A program made the translations under genes and the position numbers. A DNA stretch of 64,000 bases from Brachybacterium equifaecis. Lineage in GTDB: Bacteria; Actinomycetota; Actinomycetes; Actinomycetales; Dermabacteraceae. How positions within the stretch are numbered: the stretch's first letter is position 1; each line of letters begins with the position of its first letter. The stretch is taken from NCBI RefSeq assembly GCF_023509525.1, contig NZ_JAKNCJ010000001.1, forward strand, positions 186,001 through 250,000, in the 5' to 3' direction. Under the pieces are notes generated by a model. That model saw only the letters and a list, made by a program, of their open reading frames with translations. It was not told the DNA's origin and made no database searches. This document shows, piece after piece, positions 1 to 8,887 of this stretch.

Positions 1-1458
1 CCCGCGCCACTGCTGCGCGCTCGCGATCTAACGATTCGCCCCCGCCGCCGCGAGGGGGTCTCCGCCCGCGCTCATCGCGCGCTCCCGCCCCTGCTCACCG
101 GGATCGATCTCGATCTGACCCCGGGCTCGCTCACGGCGATCATCGGGCCGAGCGGATCGGGGAAGACCACCCTGCTGCGCGTCCTGCTCGGGCTGGACTC
201 CCCCGCCGCCGGTTCCCTCGAGGCCCCGCGCGGCGCGGACCTCGCCTTCGTCCCCCAGGAGCCCGAGCACTCCTTCCTCGCGCTCACCGTGCGGGAGGAG
301 GTGACCGCCTCCCCCTGGGTCCCCGATGCGACCGACGTCGATGCGCTGCTGCGCACCGCAGGGCTCGAGGATCTCGCCGACGCGAGCCCGTACACCCTCT
401 CGGGCGGGCAGAAGCGCCGCCTCGCGGTGATCTCCGCTCTCGCCCAGCGCCCGCGGCTGCTGGTGCTCGACGAGCCGACCGTGGGCCTCGACGCCGAGAG
501 CTGGGCGCAGCAGCAGGCCCTCCTGGATTCGGCCCGGGCCGAAGGCGCCGCGGTGCTCGTGGCGACCCACGATCCGCGGCTGATCGCACGCGCGGATGCC
601 GTGCTCGACCTCGCCGCGCACCGCCAGGATCGCGCGCTCGCGACGGGACCGGGGCCGAATCCGGGCACGAGCGGCGAGACTGCCGCGCGCACGCTCCTGC
701 GCCCGATCCGGCGCCGGCCGCGTGCACTCACCGATGCGCTGAACCCCCTGTCGCTGCTGCTCATCGCTGCGGCCGCGGTGGCCGGATCCTTCGGCATTGC
801 CACCTGGCAGACGGGCCTCGCATCCCTCGCGCTGGTCGCGGTGCTTGCGCCGCTGAGCATCCGCACCGTGCGCGGGACGCTTCTGCGGCTCGTGCCCGTG
901 GGGCTCGCGGCGGCGGGCCTGTGGTGGTCCACGATGCTCGCCTCCGAGCTGCCCGCCTTCACGGCAGGATCCGCCCTGCTCGGGCTGAAGGAGGCGCTGC
1001 GCATCGCCTACTTCGTCGCGCCCGGCGTGCTCGCCTTCACCTCCCTGGATCCGACGGCCCTCGGCGATGCGCTCGGCGGGCGGCTGCGATTGCCGGGCAG
1101 ACCGGTCGCGGCGAGCGTCGCGGGTCTCGTGCGCGCGGGCCTCACTGCGGATGTCTGGTCGCGGGTCCTCGAGATCCGCCGCCTGCGGGGGCTCGATGCG
1201 CGCTTCTCCTGGCGGCATCCCCTGCGCTCGAGCGTGCAGCTCGTGCGCACTCTCTCCTCGACCACCCTCGCGGTGCTGCTGGACGCGATCCGCTCCGCCG
1301 AGCAGCAGGCCCTCGCCATGGACGCTCGCGGCTTCCAGCAGGCCCAGCGCCGCACGTGGGCGCTGCCGAGCCGGTTCAGTGTCGCCGATGCGACTGGAGC
1401 AGGGGTTGCATTCGGGCTCGCTGCCGCTCCGTGGGTGATCAGAGGACTGACCGGCTGA
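1..1458 (+). CDS. ECF transporter ATPase-permease fusion (EcfA2-like domain + EcfT), 5' end off window
   Basis: The reading frame is open from base 1, so the start and probably a first ATPase domain lie outside the window. The visible protein begins in an ABC ATPase. Its Walker A (GPSGSGKT) is encoded at about 145-168, followed by a signature (SGGQKRR) and a Walker B (LLVLDEPTVGLD). After about residue 235 it becomes a multi-helix membrane protein ending in an EcfT-like coupling region with the motif MDARGF. This is an energising module of an energy-coupling-factor importer for vitamins or metals (compare YkoD/YkoC or CbiO/CbiQ). The substrate-binding S component is not in view, so the substrate is unknown. 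Fusion of A and T in one chain is the unusual point. The stop is TGA at 1456-1458. Confidence 0.85.
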   Translation, partial: PAPLLRARDLTIRPRRREGVSARAHRALPPLLTGIDLDLTPGSLTAIIGPSGSGKTTLLRVLLGLDSPAAGSLEAPRGADLAFVPQEPEHSFLALTVREEVTASPWVPDATDVDALLRTAGLEDLADASPYTLSGGQKRRLAVISALAQRPRLLVLDEPTVGLDAESWAQQQALLDSARAEGAAVLVATHDPRLIARADAVLDLAAHRQDRALATGPGPNPGTSGETAARTLLRPIRRRPRALTDALNPLSLLLIAAAAVAGSFGIATWQTGLASLALVAVLAPLSIRTVRGTLLRLVPVGLAAAGLWWSTMLASELPAFTAGSALLGLKEALRIAYFVAPGVLAFTSLDPTALGDALGGRLRLPGRPVAASVAGLVRAGLTADVWSRVLEIRRLRGLDARFSWRHPLRSSVQLVRTLSSTTLAVLLDAIRSAEQQALAMDARGFQQAQRRTWALPSRFSVADATGAGVAFGLAAAPWVIRGLTG

Positions 1459-1883
1459 CAGGCTCATCTAGCCATGGATCCGCTAGGCTACAGTCCAGGC
1501 ACACCGCCGAACCCCACGATCCACGGATTGCGACGATCCGGTCCCCGTAGCGAGTGCTCCAAGTCAACTTCCCAACTGGCGGACGACGCGCCGGCTGACC
1601 GCAGCTTCACCTTTTCGCATACAGGGCCGCGGACTGCCGAGGTGCGGAAACCAGGCTCGCCCACACTCGAGAATCAGCACCCACGCTCGCCTTAGTCGCT
1701 CATTGAGTTGCCCTCCTGGCACAGCCATATCTGCGTATCCACGCTCCGGAGTACGGCCCTACGACGTTGCCGCCCGGACCGAGGCACGCCTCTCAACGCC
1801 GACATGCCGGGCCCCCTCGTCCAGTCCCGTACGATGGACACAAACGATGACTGGGCTGTCCCGCCTACGCAGAGAGGAAGACC
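1459..1883. other. Intergenic junction to accessory island, no convincing gene
   Basis: This 425-base gap has clearly lower G+C than the flanking transporter gene and no open frame with a recognisable product, codon bias or good ribosome site. It marks the left edge of the defence-type island. A possible -10 (TACGAT, 1830-1835) lies about 50 bases before the AAA ATPase start and could drive that operon, but I see no good -35. No integrase, tRNA or direct repeats were recognised. Confidence 0.5.
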
Positions 1884-2852
1884 ATGGCTGCGCTCGGAGA
1901 GCACATCACCGCCATGGTGCGTAGCCATGCAGCCGGTGATGACGCGGCGTTCTACTCCGTGGCGTTACAGGTCGCCGCCCGGGAAGCCCGAAGCGGGCAT
2001 CACACTATCGCGGAGAACATCAAGAAAAGCGTCGACAGCTCCCGGCAGGTCACACCGCGGAGCAACATCACCAAGCTTGCGCAGCCCCGTGGGGACCTCG
2101 CCGAACTCGTGGAGACCACCCACCCAGCGGTCACGTTGCGAGAGTTCGTCGCTCCGCCAAGCCTGACAGGGCAGATCAAGCACATCATCGCTGAGCAGCG
2201 TCAGCGGCAGCGATTGCTTGAACATGGCTTCGCGCCGGCGCACCGTCTTCTCCTGGAGGGGCCGCCGGGTACAGGCAAGACCATGACAGCCAGCGTCCTT
2301 GCGTCCGAACTGGCACTTCCGATGTTCACTGTCCGCCTAGATAGCTTGCTCAGCAAATACATGGGAGAGACGGCCGCTAAATTGCGAATCGTGTTTGAGG
2401 CTGTCGCCCAGCGGCGCGGCGTGTACCTATTTGATGAGTTCGATTCACTTGGTGGCGACCGGAGCGGAAATGACGTTGGTGAAGCTCGTCGGATCCTGAA
2501 TTCTTTCTTGGTCTTCCTCGAGGGAGTCAGTCCTGAGTCTATTGTGATCGCGGCTACCAATCATCGCTCCATTCTCGATCGCGCATTGTTCCGCCGTTTC
2601 GATGCCGTCCTGGCTTACCAGCTACCGGATGCCCGTCAAGCAAGTGCCGTTATCCGCGCACGCCTCGGATCACTCGGCACGGGTCTGAGCCTGGCCAAGC
2701 TCGGTGACCACACCAACGGACTGAGCCATGCCGACCTAGTGAAAGCTGCGGAGAGCGCAGCGAAGGGCGCATTGATGCGCGGGCAGAGCGCCGTCCGTCG
2801 AGAAGATCTCATCACAGCGTTGACCGCACGCCAGCAGGCAAACATTGGCTGA
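1884..2852 (+). CDS. ietA: AAA ATPase, IetA-like partner of a subtilase
   Basis: A 322-residue AAA+ ATPase. Residues 1-115 form a helical N-terminal region. The ATPase core has Walker A GPPGTGKT (126-133), a SKYMGE loop (157-162) typical of classic AAA unfoldases, Walker B with D184/E185, sensor-1 ATN (224-226) and an RRFD arginine-finger motif (237-240). A good ribosome site (GAGGAAG) sits before the ATG. The stop overlaps the start of the following subtilase gene by 8 bases, so the two are translationally coupled. This ATPase plus S8 protease pairing matches IetAS, described first as a plasmid stability/incompatibility toxin-antitoxin pair (IetA antitoxin, IetS toxin) and later found to give phage defence. 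The family assignment rests on domain pairing and order, so the symbol is provisional. Confidence 0.75.
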   Translation: MAALGEHITAMVRSHAAGDDAAFYSVALQVAAREARSGHHTIAENIKKSVDSSRQVTPRSNITKLAQPRGDLAELVETTHPAVTLREFVAPPSLTGQIKHIIAEQRQRQRLLEHGFAPAHRLLLEGPPGTGKTMTASVLASELALPMFTVRLDSLLSKYMGETAAKLRIVFEAVAQRRGVYLFDEFDSLGGDRSGNDVGEARRILNSFLVFLEGVSPESIVIAATNHRSILDRALFRRFDAVLAYQLPDARQASAVIRARLGSLGTGLSLAKLGDHTNGLSHADLVKAAESAAKGALMRGQSAVRREDLITALTARQQANIG

Positions 2853-5397
2853 CGAGTTGCCGCATCTCGATCACCTCTACATCGTCGAGCGAGCTGCAAA
2901 TGAAGAGTTCTCTCGTGGAGGGCAGGGAAACCCAAAGGTCCGCTCGGTCAAGCACCGCGCCCACGGCCTGCTCATGCGGGGCCAGCTTCAGGAAGCTTTC
3001 GCGAAGGCCGACACGGAGCGCCACCAGGTCAGCATCACCGCCGAGGACACTCAGACTCTCGGCACTGTTATCGTTCTCGAGGGCGCCGACGCCACATATC
3101 CTCTCAAAGTCGAATCGCTCGACCGCCTCAGCACACATCGGAGGTCCCCGAAGCGCCCGATGTGGCTCCTCCTCTCCGTCCACCCCGCCTCCAGTGATGC
3201 GCCCGAACGAGCGACGGTATGGGTGGCCGATGCCTACCGGCCCAAATTCCTGCAGCTGTTCGATGATTACCTAACGAAGCTCTCCACCAAGGCGGATGAA
3301 AAAAAATGGAGCACCCCGGAGGGGAACCCCGCCAACCAAGCCCTGATCGCCAACATTGCTCGGATCCGAAAAGCGATCCTCCGCGATCTGTGGACCTCCG
3401 AGAGTGAACCACCGACACGGGGACTGCACTGGTGGGAACTATGGCTAGACACAACGCAGCCAAACTATGAACTCTTGGACGCCTTCGCCGCGGCACACAA
3501 GCTCCGAATAGCGAGGCACTCAGTAACTTTCCGAGATCGCATCGTGGTGTGGATTGAGGCGACTTGGGATCTGTTGCAAATTTTGCCCTTCACTGGCGTT
3601 CCCATCGCGGAGGTCCGTCGACCCGAGTTCATCGAAACTGTGGAGGATCTCCCCGCACAGGAACAGGACGAGTACGTAGTCGACCTCGTTGACCGGATCA
3701 TCACGGCCGCCGACGAAGCGCCGGCAGTCACACATCTCGATACCGGCGTCTACCAGGGCCACCTTCTGTTACGCGATTCCCTACACCCCCGCGATGTTCA
3801 CACTATTATTGGTACGTCGGGAGCCGATGTCGCTGGTCACGGGACGACAATGGCCGGCCTAGCCCTGTACGGGAATATCGACTCGCTACTCGTATCGAAC
3901 AACCCCGTACAGCTTGAGCATCGGCTCGAGTCGGTCCGCATGAAACCCGGGCGCGGAGAGCAGCTCCTCGACCCACTGGATTTCGGTACCGCAACCGCCA
4001 CCGCGGTCTCACTCCCAGAGATCACCGCTATTCGGCGTCGAGTCTTCTGCCTACCACTAAGCGCAAAGCCTGACCGCCCGGGCGAGCCAACACTGTGGTC
4101 AGCGACCGTCGACGCGCTCTCTGCAGGGACCGAAATCATTCGAAACGGCACCCAGCTTCGACTGCTGTCCGCGCCGGAGCCGGCCGCGGCCCGACTCATT
4201 GTGGTCGCGGCCGGAAACGTGGACAGCTACCAAATCGACCATCGATCCGAGTCCGACACCTCCGCCATCGAAGACCCTGCTCAAGCTTGGAACGCTCTCA
4301 CGGTTTCCGCGCACACCGAGCTAGCCAGTGCGCCATCTGATCCTGCTTACCAAGGCTGGACGCCGCTAGCCAACGCAGGCGACCTCTCGCCGCACAGTCG
4401 CACCTCGGTGATGTTCTCGACTCGGCAGTGGCCCATCAAACCCGATATCTGCATGGAAGGCGGGAATGTCCTAAGCGACGGCGCTACCGGATTCGAGGAC
4501 AAGCACCCCCTGTTGTCCCTGACATCATCAGGAATCGCGAATGACCGCGCACTGACCTCAGCGAACGCCACCAGCGCCGCCGCTGCGCAGGCCGCACGTT
4601 TAGCCGCAATAGCAATGGCCCGCTATCCGGAGTACTGGCCGGAGACGATTCGTGGCCTATTGACACACTCAGCAGAGTGGACGTCAACAATGCGCCAGGA
4701 AATCGCGGCCGCAAGCGGCAAGACGGCGCGCCTATCTCTGTTGCGCCGCTACGGCTGGGGCGTGCCTACGGACGACGCGGTGCTCAACTCATCATCGCAG
4801 GCAGTGACGCTGGTCAGCCAGGATGAATTCGTACCGTTCGACGGCACCGATTTCCGCATGCGTCATTTCCGTCTTCACAACCTGCCCTGGCCACGGGAGG
4901 CACTCGAAGAGATTGGAGATGACGACGTTCGCTTGCGGGTTACCTTGTCCTACTTCATCGAGCCGTCGGCCTCACGCCGCGGTTGGCGCCGCCGCTACTC
5001 GTATGCGTCACATGCACTGCGCTTTGAACTTCAAAGTCCGTTGGAGTCCCAGCGGGACTTTGTTCAACGCGTCAACCGTGATGCGCAACGGGACGAGGAA
5101 GTTGCCAGCAGAAGCACGTCCAGTTCGGACCGCTGGCTTGTCGGGCCTAACCAGCGGAATGTTGGCTCCCTTCACCAAGATGAGTGGACCGGCAGCGGCC
5201 ATGAGCTCGCCGCGTCTGGCTCCCTAGCCGTCTATCCTGTCGGCGGCTGGTGGAAAAACAACGGGCGGGCCGACCGCACCTCCTTGCCAGTGCGCTACGC
5301 GTTGCTGGTGTCGCTGCGCACCCCTCGCACCGACATCGACCTCTATACGCCGATTGCTAACGAGATCCGGGTCGCGACTCCGATCGCCATTGAATAG
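2845..5397 (+). CDS. ietS: S8 (subtilisin-like) serine protease, IetS-like effector
   Basis: An 850-residue protein starting at a TTG inside the end of the AAA ATPase gene. A roughly 290-residue N-terminal region of unknown fold precedes a subtilase domain. That domain has the catalytic Asp in HLDTG (D299), His in AGHGT (H332), the oxyanion Asn in AAGN (N458) and the nucleophile in NATSAAAA (S577), replacing the usual GTSxAxP. About 250 further residues follow. No signal peptide or membrane segment is seen, so it should act in the cytoplasm, unlike secreted subtilases. Codon use and G+C (near 60%) differ from the surrounding genome, consistent with horizontal acquisition. As the presumed toxic effector it would be restrained or activated by the upstream ATPase; that is inferred from the IetAS family. 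Confidence 0.78.
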   Translation: MADELPHLDHLYIVERAANEEFSRGGQGNPKVRSVKHRAHGLLMRGQLQEAFAKADTERHQVSITAEDTQTLGTVIVLEGADATYPLKVESLDRLSTHRRSPKRPMWLLLSVHPASSDAPERATVWVADAYRPKFLQLFDDYLTKLSTKADEKKWSTPEGNPANQALIANIARIRKAILRDLWTSESEPPTRGLHWWELWLDTTQPNYELLDAFAAAHKLRIARHSVTFRDRIVVWIEATWDLLQILPFTGVPIAEVRRPEFIETVEDLPAQEQDEYVVDLVDRIITAADEAPAVTHLDTGVYQGHLLLRDSLHPRDVHTIIGTSGADVAGHGTTMAGLALYGNIDSLLVSNNPVQLEHRLESVRMKPGRGEQLLDPLDFGTATATAVSLPEITAIRRRVFCLPLSAKPDRPGEPTLWSATVDALSAGTEIIRNGTQLRLLSAPEPAAARLIVVAAGNVDSYQIDHRSESDTSAIEDPAQAWNALTVSAHTELASAPSDPAYQGWTPLANAGDLSPHSRTSVMFSTRQWPIKPDICMEGGNVLSDGATGFEDKHPLLSLTSSGIANDRALTSANATSAAAAQAARLAAIAMARYPEYWPETIRGLLTHSAEWTSTMRQEIAAASGKTARLSLLRRYGWGVPTDDAVLNSSSQAVTLVSQDEFVPFDGTDFRMRHFRLHNLPWPREALEEIGDDDVRLRVTLSYFIEPSASRRGWRRRYSYASHALRFELQSPLESQRDFVQRVNRDAQRDEEVASRSTSSSDRWLVGPNQRNVGSLHQDEWTGSGHELAASGSLAVYPVGGWWKNNGRADRTSLPVRYALLVSLRTPRTDIDLYTPIANEIRVATPIAIE

Positions 5398-5488
5398 CGA
5401 CAAATACGTGCTCTCCCACACGCCAGACCCCTTGGCAGCCGCGGCCGCCGACCCTCGCTTCCTGCGTGGCAATCCGCAGCCCGTTCAA

Positions 5489-6010
5489 TCAAAACCGCTT
5501 GCCAAGGCGCAGGTTGGCGAATGGAATCTTTCCGTACTCATCCACGAAGGCGTCCAGTAGCTGGGTCTCGACCTCTTCCGGATCCCGACCTGGGGTCGGA
5601 CACCAGGCGACCAGTAGATCCGCATGATCGGCCATCTGCCATACCAGGCGCCCTCCGGAATGCCCCACAGGCTCACCATCACCGAAGCGGCGGTATTCCT
5701 CAAGGCGCTTTCGCAGACCGCGCCTTCCTGCCTTGCCGATCGCAGCCTTTCCAATGTACAAAACGTGGGCACCAGAAACCCAGGCCCGCTCGAGCGCAGA
5801 GAGGTCAGTGACCGTCGGATCCCTTCCTTTGAAATGGCCTGCAATACTGTGCTCCAGAAACACGGGCGGGTCGTTCGAATCGCGAATGACGACGTAAACC
5901 CCGTCTACGTTCGGGAGGGCCTCAACGGGCACGGTCAGCAGGTCGGCAAAGGGCACGAAGCCGCGGAACCCGATGCGCGTGAGCCCAGCCCGGGTCCATG
6001 TCGAAGTCAC
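5489..6010 (-). CDS. GIY-YIG-like nuclease domain protein coupled to the RM gene
   Basis: A 173-residue protein with the layout of a GIY-YIG nuclease: a first strand motif GVYVV (37-41), the YIG-like strand LYIGKA (84-89), arginines in RRGLRKRL (97-103), a conserved GGR (119-121), a Glu in the metal-ligand region (EEVE, about 146-149) and a PFAN motif (163-166). About 35 N-terminal residues precede the domain. It starts at a GTG that overlaps the stop of the upstream MmeI-like enzyme (GTGA, 4 bases), so the two are almost certainly one operon. It may be an accessory nuclease, a modification-dependent second nuclease, or a DNA-repair-like protein. The catalytic Tyr/Arg/Glu set looks mostly present, but the function is unproven. 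Confidence 0.6.
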   Translation of the reverse strand: MTSTWTRAGLTRIGFRGFVPFADLLTVPVEALPNVDGVYVVIRDSNDPPVFLEHSIAGHFKGRDPTVTDLSALERAWVSGAHVLYIGKAAIGKAGRRGLRKRLEEYRRFGDGEPVGHSGGRLVWQMADHADLLVAWCPTPGRDPEEVETQLLDAFVDEYGKIPFANLRLGKRF

Positions 6011-8778
6011 GGCGCCGTCATCGTGGCGTAGTGGTCGAAGAGGATGCGAGCACGGTCCTCGTTCGAGCGCGGTGCCTTCGTGGCGCCGAATGCGCGGTCG
6101 ACCACGCGGTCCAGTGTGTTGTGCGCCTTCACGAGCACGGGATCCATGGCGAGCGGGCTGTAGTGCTGGGCGAGAGATCGCTCGGGGTGGAGCGCCCGGG
6201 CGTCGAGGACTCCACGCCCCGCGGCGGAAATCGCGTCGCGCTGGGCAATTTCGAGATGAGGCAGCGGGAAGTTGTTCCAGGTGATCGTGCTGGAGAAGCT
6301 GAGGTCAGACTTCATCCGGCCGCCGACGGCCTTCATCCAGGTGATGAACGCGGATGAGGACGCGATGGCGAAGACCAGGCCAGTCTCGTCGATCGCGCCG
6401 TAGACCTTGTTGGAGATGATCGTTCCGGGATCGAGGTGCGCGACGGGAAGGTACCGGCGTGCTTCGGAGCTGACCTCGGGGATCGCCACGATGGGTACGT
6501 CGGCCATGATTCCGAACTGCCGGAACAGGTGATGGTGGGGGTAGTCGCGGGTCGATGCGGCTTTCGAGGCGGCACGGAAGTCGCGGACGGCGGCTACGCG
6601 ATCTCGCAGTAGAGTCGAGCGCTGCAGGTCGGTGGGGTCGACGTCCCGCAGCCACAAGCACCACCGCTTCTGCCCGTTGATGAGTTCCTTCGAGCCCATA
6701 TACGGACGAACGAACTTGGCGGCCAGTGGATCTGCCATGACCTCCGTGTGCTCGGCAGGGGTGATGACGAAGTTCCCGTCATCGGTAGCCATGGATCCTT
6801 TGACCACGGTCGGAATCAGTGGGCTTAGGGGAGTAGAGCGCTTCTCGACGAGGATGTTGCGTGCGTCGAGAAGGTACGCGTTGATGCCGATCTTGACGGG
6901 AAGCTCGTGGGGGTCTGCTTTGGGACTTTCGTACTCGAACAGGCGGGGGCTGGTCTTGGTGTCCTGGGTGAAGCCGACGATGACGCAGTGCACGGCGGCA
7001 GCGCCGGGGGCTTCGCTGGACCAGGCAAAGGTCTGGTGGGCGAACTTGATCTTCCAGCCGGCCTCGAAGATCGGCTGGAAAAGGCGGGCGGGCTGGTCAC
7101 CCTGGGTGATGGAGTTGGTGGTGACGAACGCCCACTGGCCCGCGTAGCGGTAGTTGGCGAATAGGGCAAGGGTCTTGGCGTGCCAGCCCGTCACGTAGTC
7201 CATGCGGGACAGGACCTTGTTGCCGCCCCAGGCGTTCTGGAGGTCTGCGAGCTGGTCGGCGCCGCGCGTGTGGTCTCCGAGGAAGGGCGGGTTGCCCATG
7301 ACGAACAGGGAACGTGTCTCGGGGACGATCCGCTGCCAGTCATCCTGGAGGGCGTTGGCCACGGTGATCCGCGCCGAGTCCTGGAGGGGGAGCATGGGCA
7401 CGGAGTAGCCGAGGGTGAGGTTCACGGCCTGGTTGGCCTGGTGCTCCATGAGGAACATCGCGGTGCGGGCGATGGTGGCCGGCCATTCCTCGATCTCGAT
7501 CCCGTAGAACTGGGAGAGCTTCACGTGCACGCGCGATTCGGCTTCGAGGGAGAGCTGTGCGCGGGCGGGGTCGAGCTGCTGGAGGCGCTCGTGGATACGC
7601 AGCTCGAGGGCGCGCAGCTCGCGGTAGGCGATGATCAAGAAGTTCCCGCAGCCGCAGGCAGGGTCAAGGAAGATGAGGCTGCCGAGATGCGTCAGGAGCT
7701 TCTCGAGCTCGTTCTTCTTGGCGCGGGCCTTGGTGAAGCGCTCCTCGAGCTCGTCGAGGAACAGCGGGCGGATGAGCTTGAGGATGTTCGTCTCGGTTGT
7801 GTAGTGCTCTCCGAGTTCGCGGCGGGCCTTCTTGTCCTTGACCGCTTGGAAGAGGGACCCAAAGATCGCGGGGCTGATCGAGGACCAGTTGAAGTAAGCC
7901 GCCTGGAGCAGCAGATCGCGTGCGGCGCGGTTGAAGTAGGGAATGTCGACAGCCTCACCGAACACCGAGCCGTTGACGTAGGGGAAGGCCTGGAGCAGGT
8001 CGTCGTCCCGGCCGTAGCGCTTGTCCTCGGGCTTGTTGAGCGCCTGGTAGAGGGTGGCGAGCTGGGCACCGAGATCGGAGCCGTCCTCGCTGGTGCGCTC
8101 CTCGATGTAGCGGGAGAACAGGTCTCGCTCCCACAGGCCGGCGTCGTCGGCGTAGAGGCAGAACAGAGTGCGGACCAGGAAGATCGACGCCTGGTGCTCG
8201 TCGTACCCGGTGGCCTCAAGGTGCTCGTACAGCCCGGCCATGAGCTGCGCGGCCTTGATCGACGCAGCTTCCTGCTCGGCGCTGCCGAACTTCGTGCGGC
8301 GGTAGCCGGCCAAGAACATGAGGTCCTCGACATGGGAGGGCAGCTCATCGAGCGTGAACTCGATCAGGTCGTCGATGTCCGGCTCGACGGTGAGGTCGAG
8401 CATGCGGAAGCGTCGGAAGTCGCTGGTGATGATGAAGTCTGGACGCTCGTTCTCCGAGAGCGACTCGATGTAGTCGAGGGCCTGTGCCTCGGCCTTGACG
8501 AGGTCTGCCCCGGCCGACTTCATCTCGATCAGGGCGGTCCCGGAGATCAGGGCGTCGATGTACCCGCGCTGCCCCGTGGTGGCGCGCTCGGCGCGCTTCT
8601 CATAGACGGCCGCAGTGCGACCGCTGATCCCGAAGACGGCGAGGAGGCCACGCACGAACTCCTGGGCCTCGCCACGCTCGTACCCTTCAGCGTCGCGCCA
8701 CTCCGCCGCGAAAGTAGCTGCGCGAGAGCGAATGTCGGACAGGACGAGCGGCTTCTGCACCATGGAGGCATTATCCAT
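6007..8778 (-). CDS. MmeI-family type IIG/IIL restriction-modification enzyme
   Basis: A 923-residue single-chain restriction endonuclease and N6-adenine methyltransferase. MmeI itself is 919 residues. The N-terminal nuclease has a PD-(D/E)xK site, D75 and E85-M-K87, with the same D-x9-ExK spacing as MmeI. A helical linker follows. The gamma-class methyltransferase has motif I DPACGCGNF (372-380) and motif IV NPPF (496-499), then a target-recognition region and the family's typical C-terminal helices. MmeI-type enzymes methylate one strand of an asymmetric site and cut about 20 bases downstream, without a separate methyltransferase. Both catalytic centres look intact. The recognition sequence cannot be read off here. 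The likely start is the first ATG at 8778; a second in-frame ATG lies five codons in. Confidence 0.9.
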   Translation of the reverse strand: MDNASMVQKPLVLSDIRSRAATFAAEWRDAEGYERGEAQEFVRGLLAVFGISGRTAAVYEKRAERATTGQRGYIDALISGTALIEMKSAGADLVKAEAQALDYIESLSENERPDFIITSDFRRFRMLDLTVEPDIDDLIEFTLDELPSHVEDLMFLAGYRRTKFGSAEQEAASIKAAQLMAGLYEHLEATGYDEHQASIFLVRTLFCLYADDAGLWERDLFSRYIEERTSEDGSDLGAQLATLYQALNKPEDKRYGRDDDLLQAFPYVNGSVFGEAVDIPYFNRAARDLLLQAAYFNWSSISPAIFGSLFQAVKDKKARRELGEHYTTETNILKLIRPLFLDELEERFTKARAKKNELEKLLTHLGSLIFLDPACGCGNFLIIAYRELRALELRIHERLQQLDPARAQLSLEAESRVHVKLSQFYGIEIEEWPATIARTAMFLMEHQANQAVNLTLGYSVPMLPLQDSARITVANALQDDWQRIVPETRSLFVMGNPPFLGDHTRGADQLADLQNAWGGNKVLSRMDYVTGWHAKTLALFANYRYAGQWAFVTTNSITQGDQPARLFQPIFEAGWKIKFAHQTFAWSSEAPGAAAVHCVIVGFTQDTKTSPRLFEYESPKADPHELPVKIGINAYLLDARNILVEKRSTPLSPLIPTVVKGSMATDDGNFVITPAEHTEVMADPLAAKFVRPYMGSKELINGQKRWCLWLRDVDPTDLQRSTLLRDRVAAVRDFRAASKAASTRDYPHHHLFRQFGIMADVPIVAIPEVSSEARRYLPVAHLDPGTIISNKVYGAIDETGLVFAIASSSAFITWMKAVGGRMKSDLSFSSTITWNNFPLPHLEIAQRDAISAAGRGVLDARALHPERSLAQHYSPLAMDPVLVKAHNTLDRVVDRAFGATKAPRSNEDRARILFDHYATMTAP

Positions 8779-8887
8779 GCTTCGCTGTCGCAGGTCCTGA
8801 CGTCGTCGACGCCAATGGGACTCGGCCGCTGGGCACCAAAGTCGCCTGGCTCAGGCTGCTTCCGATCAGCGAAGATACGGTGCGTCC

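Noticed and set aside
1474-1695. 73-codon ORF after the ECF gene
   Set aside because: No ribosome site, no similarity that I recognise, and codon use unlike either flank.
6007-8778. BREX PglX-type methyltransferase
   Set aside because: Length and motif spacing match MmeI, with an N-terminal D-x9-ExK nuclease, and no other BREX genes are present.
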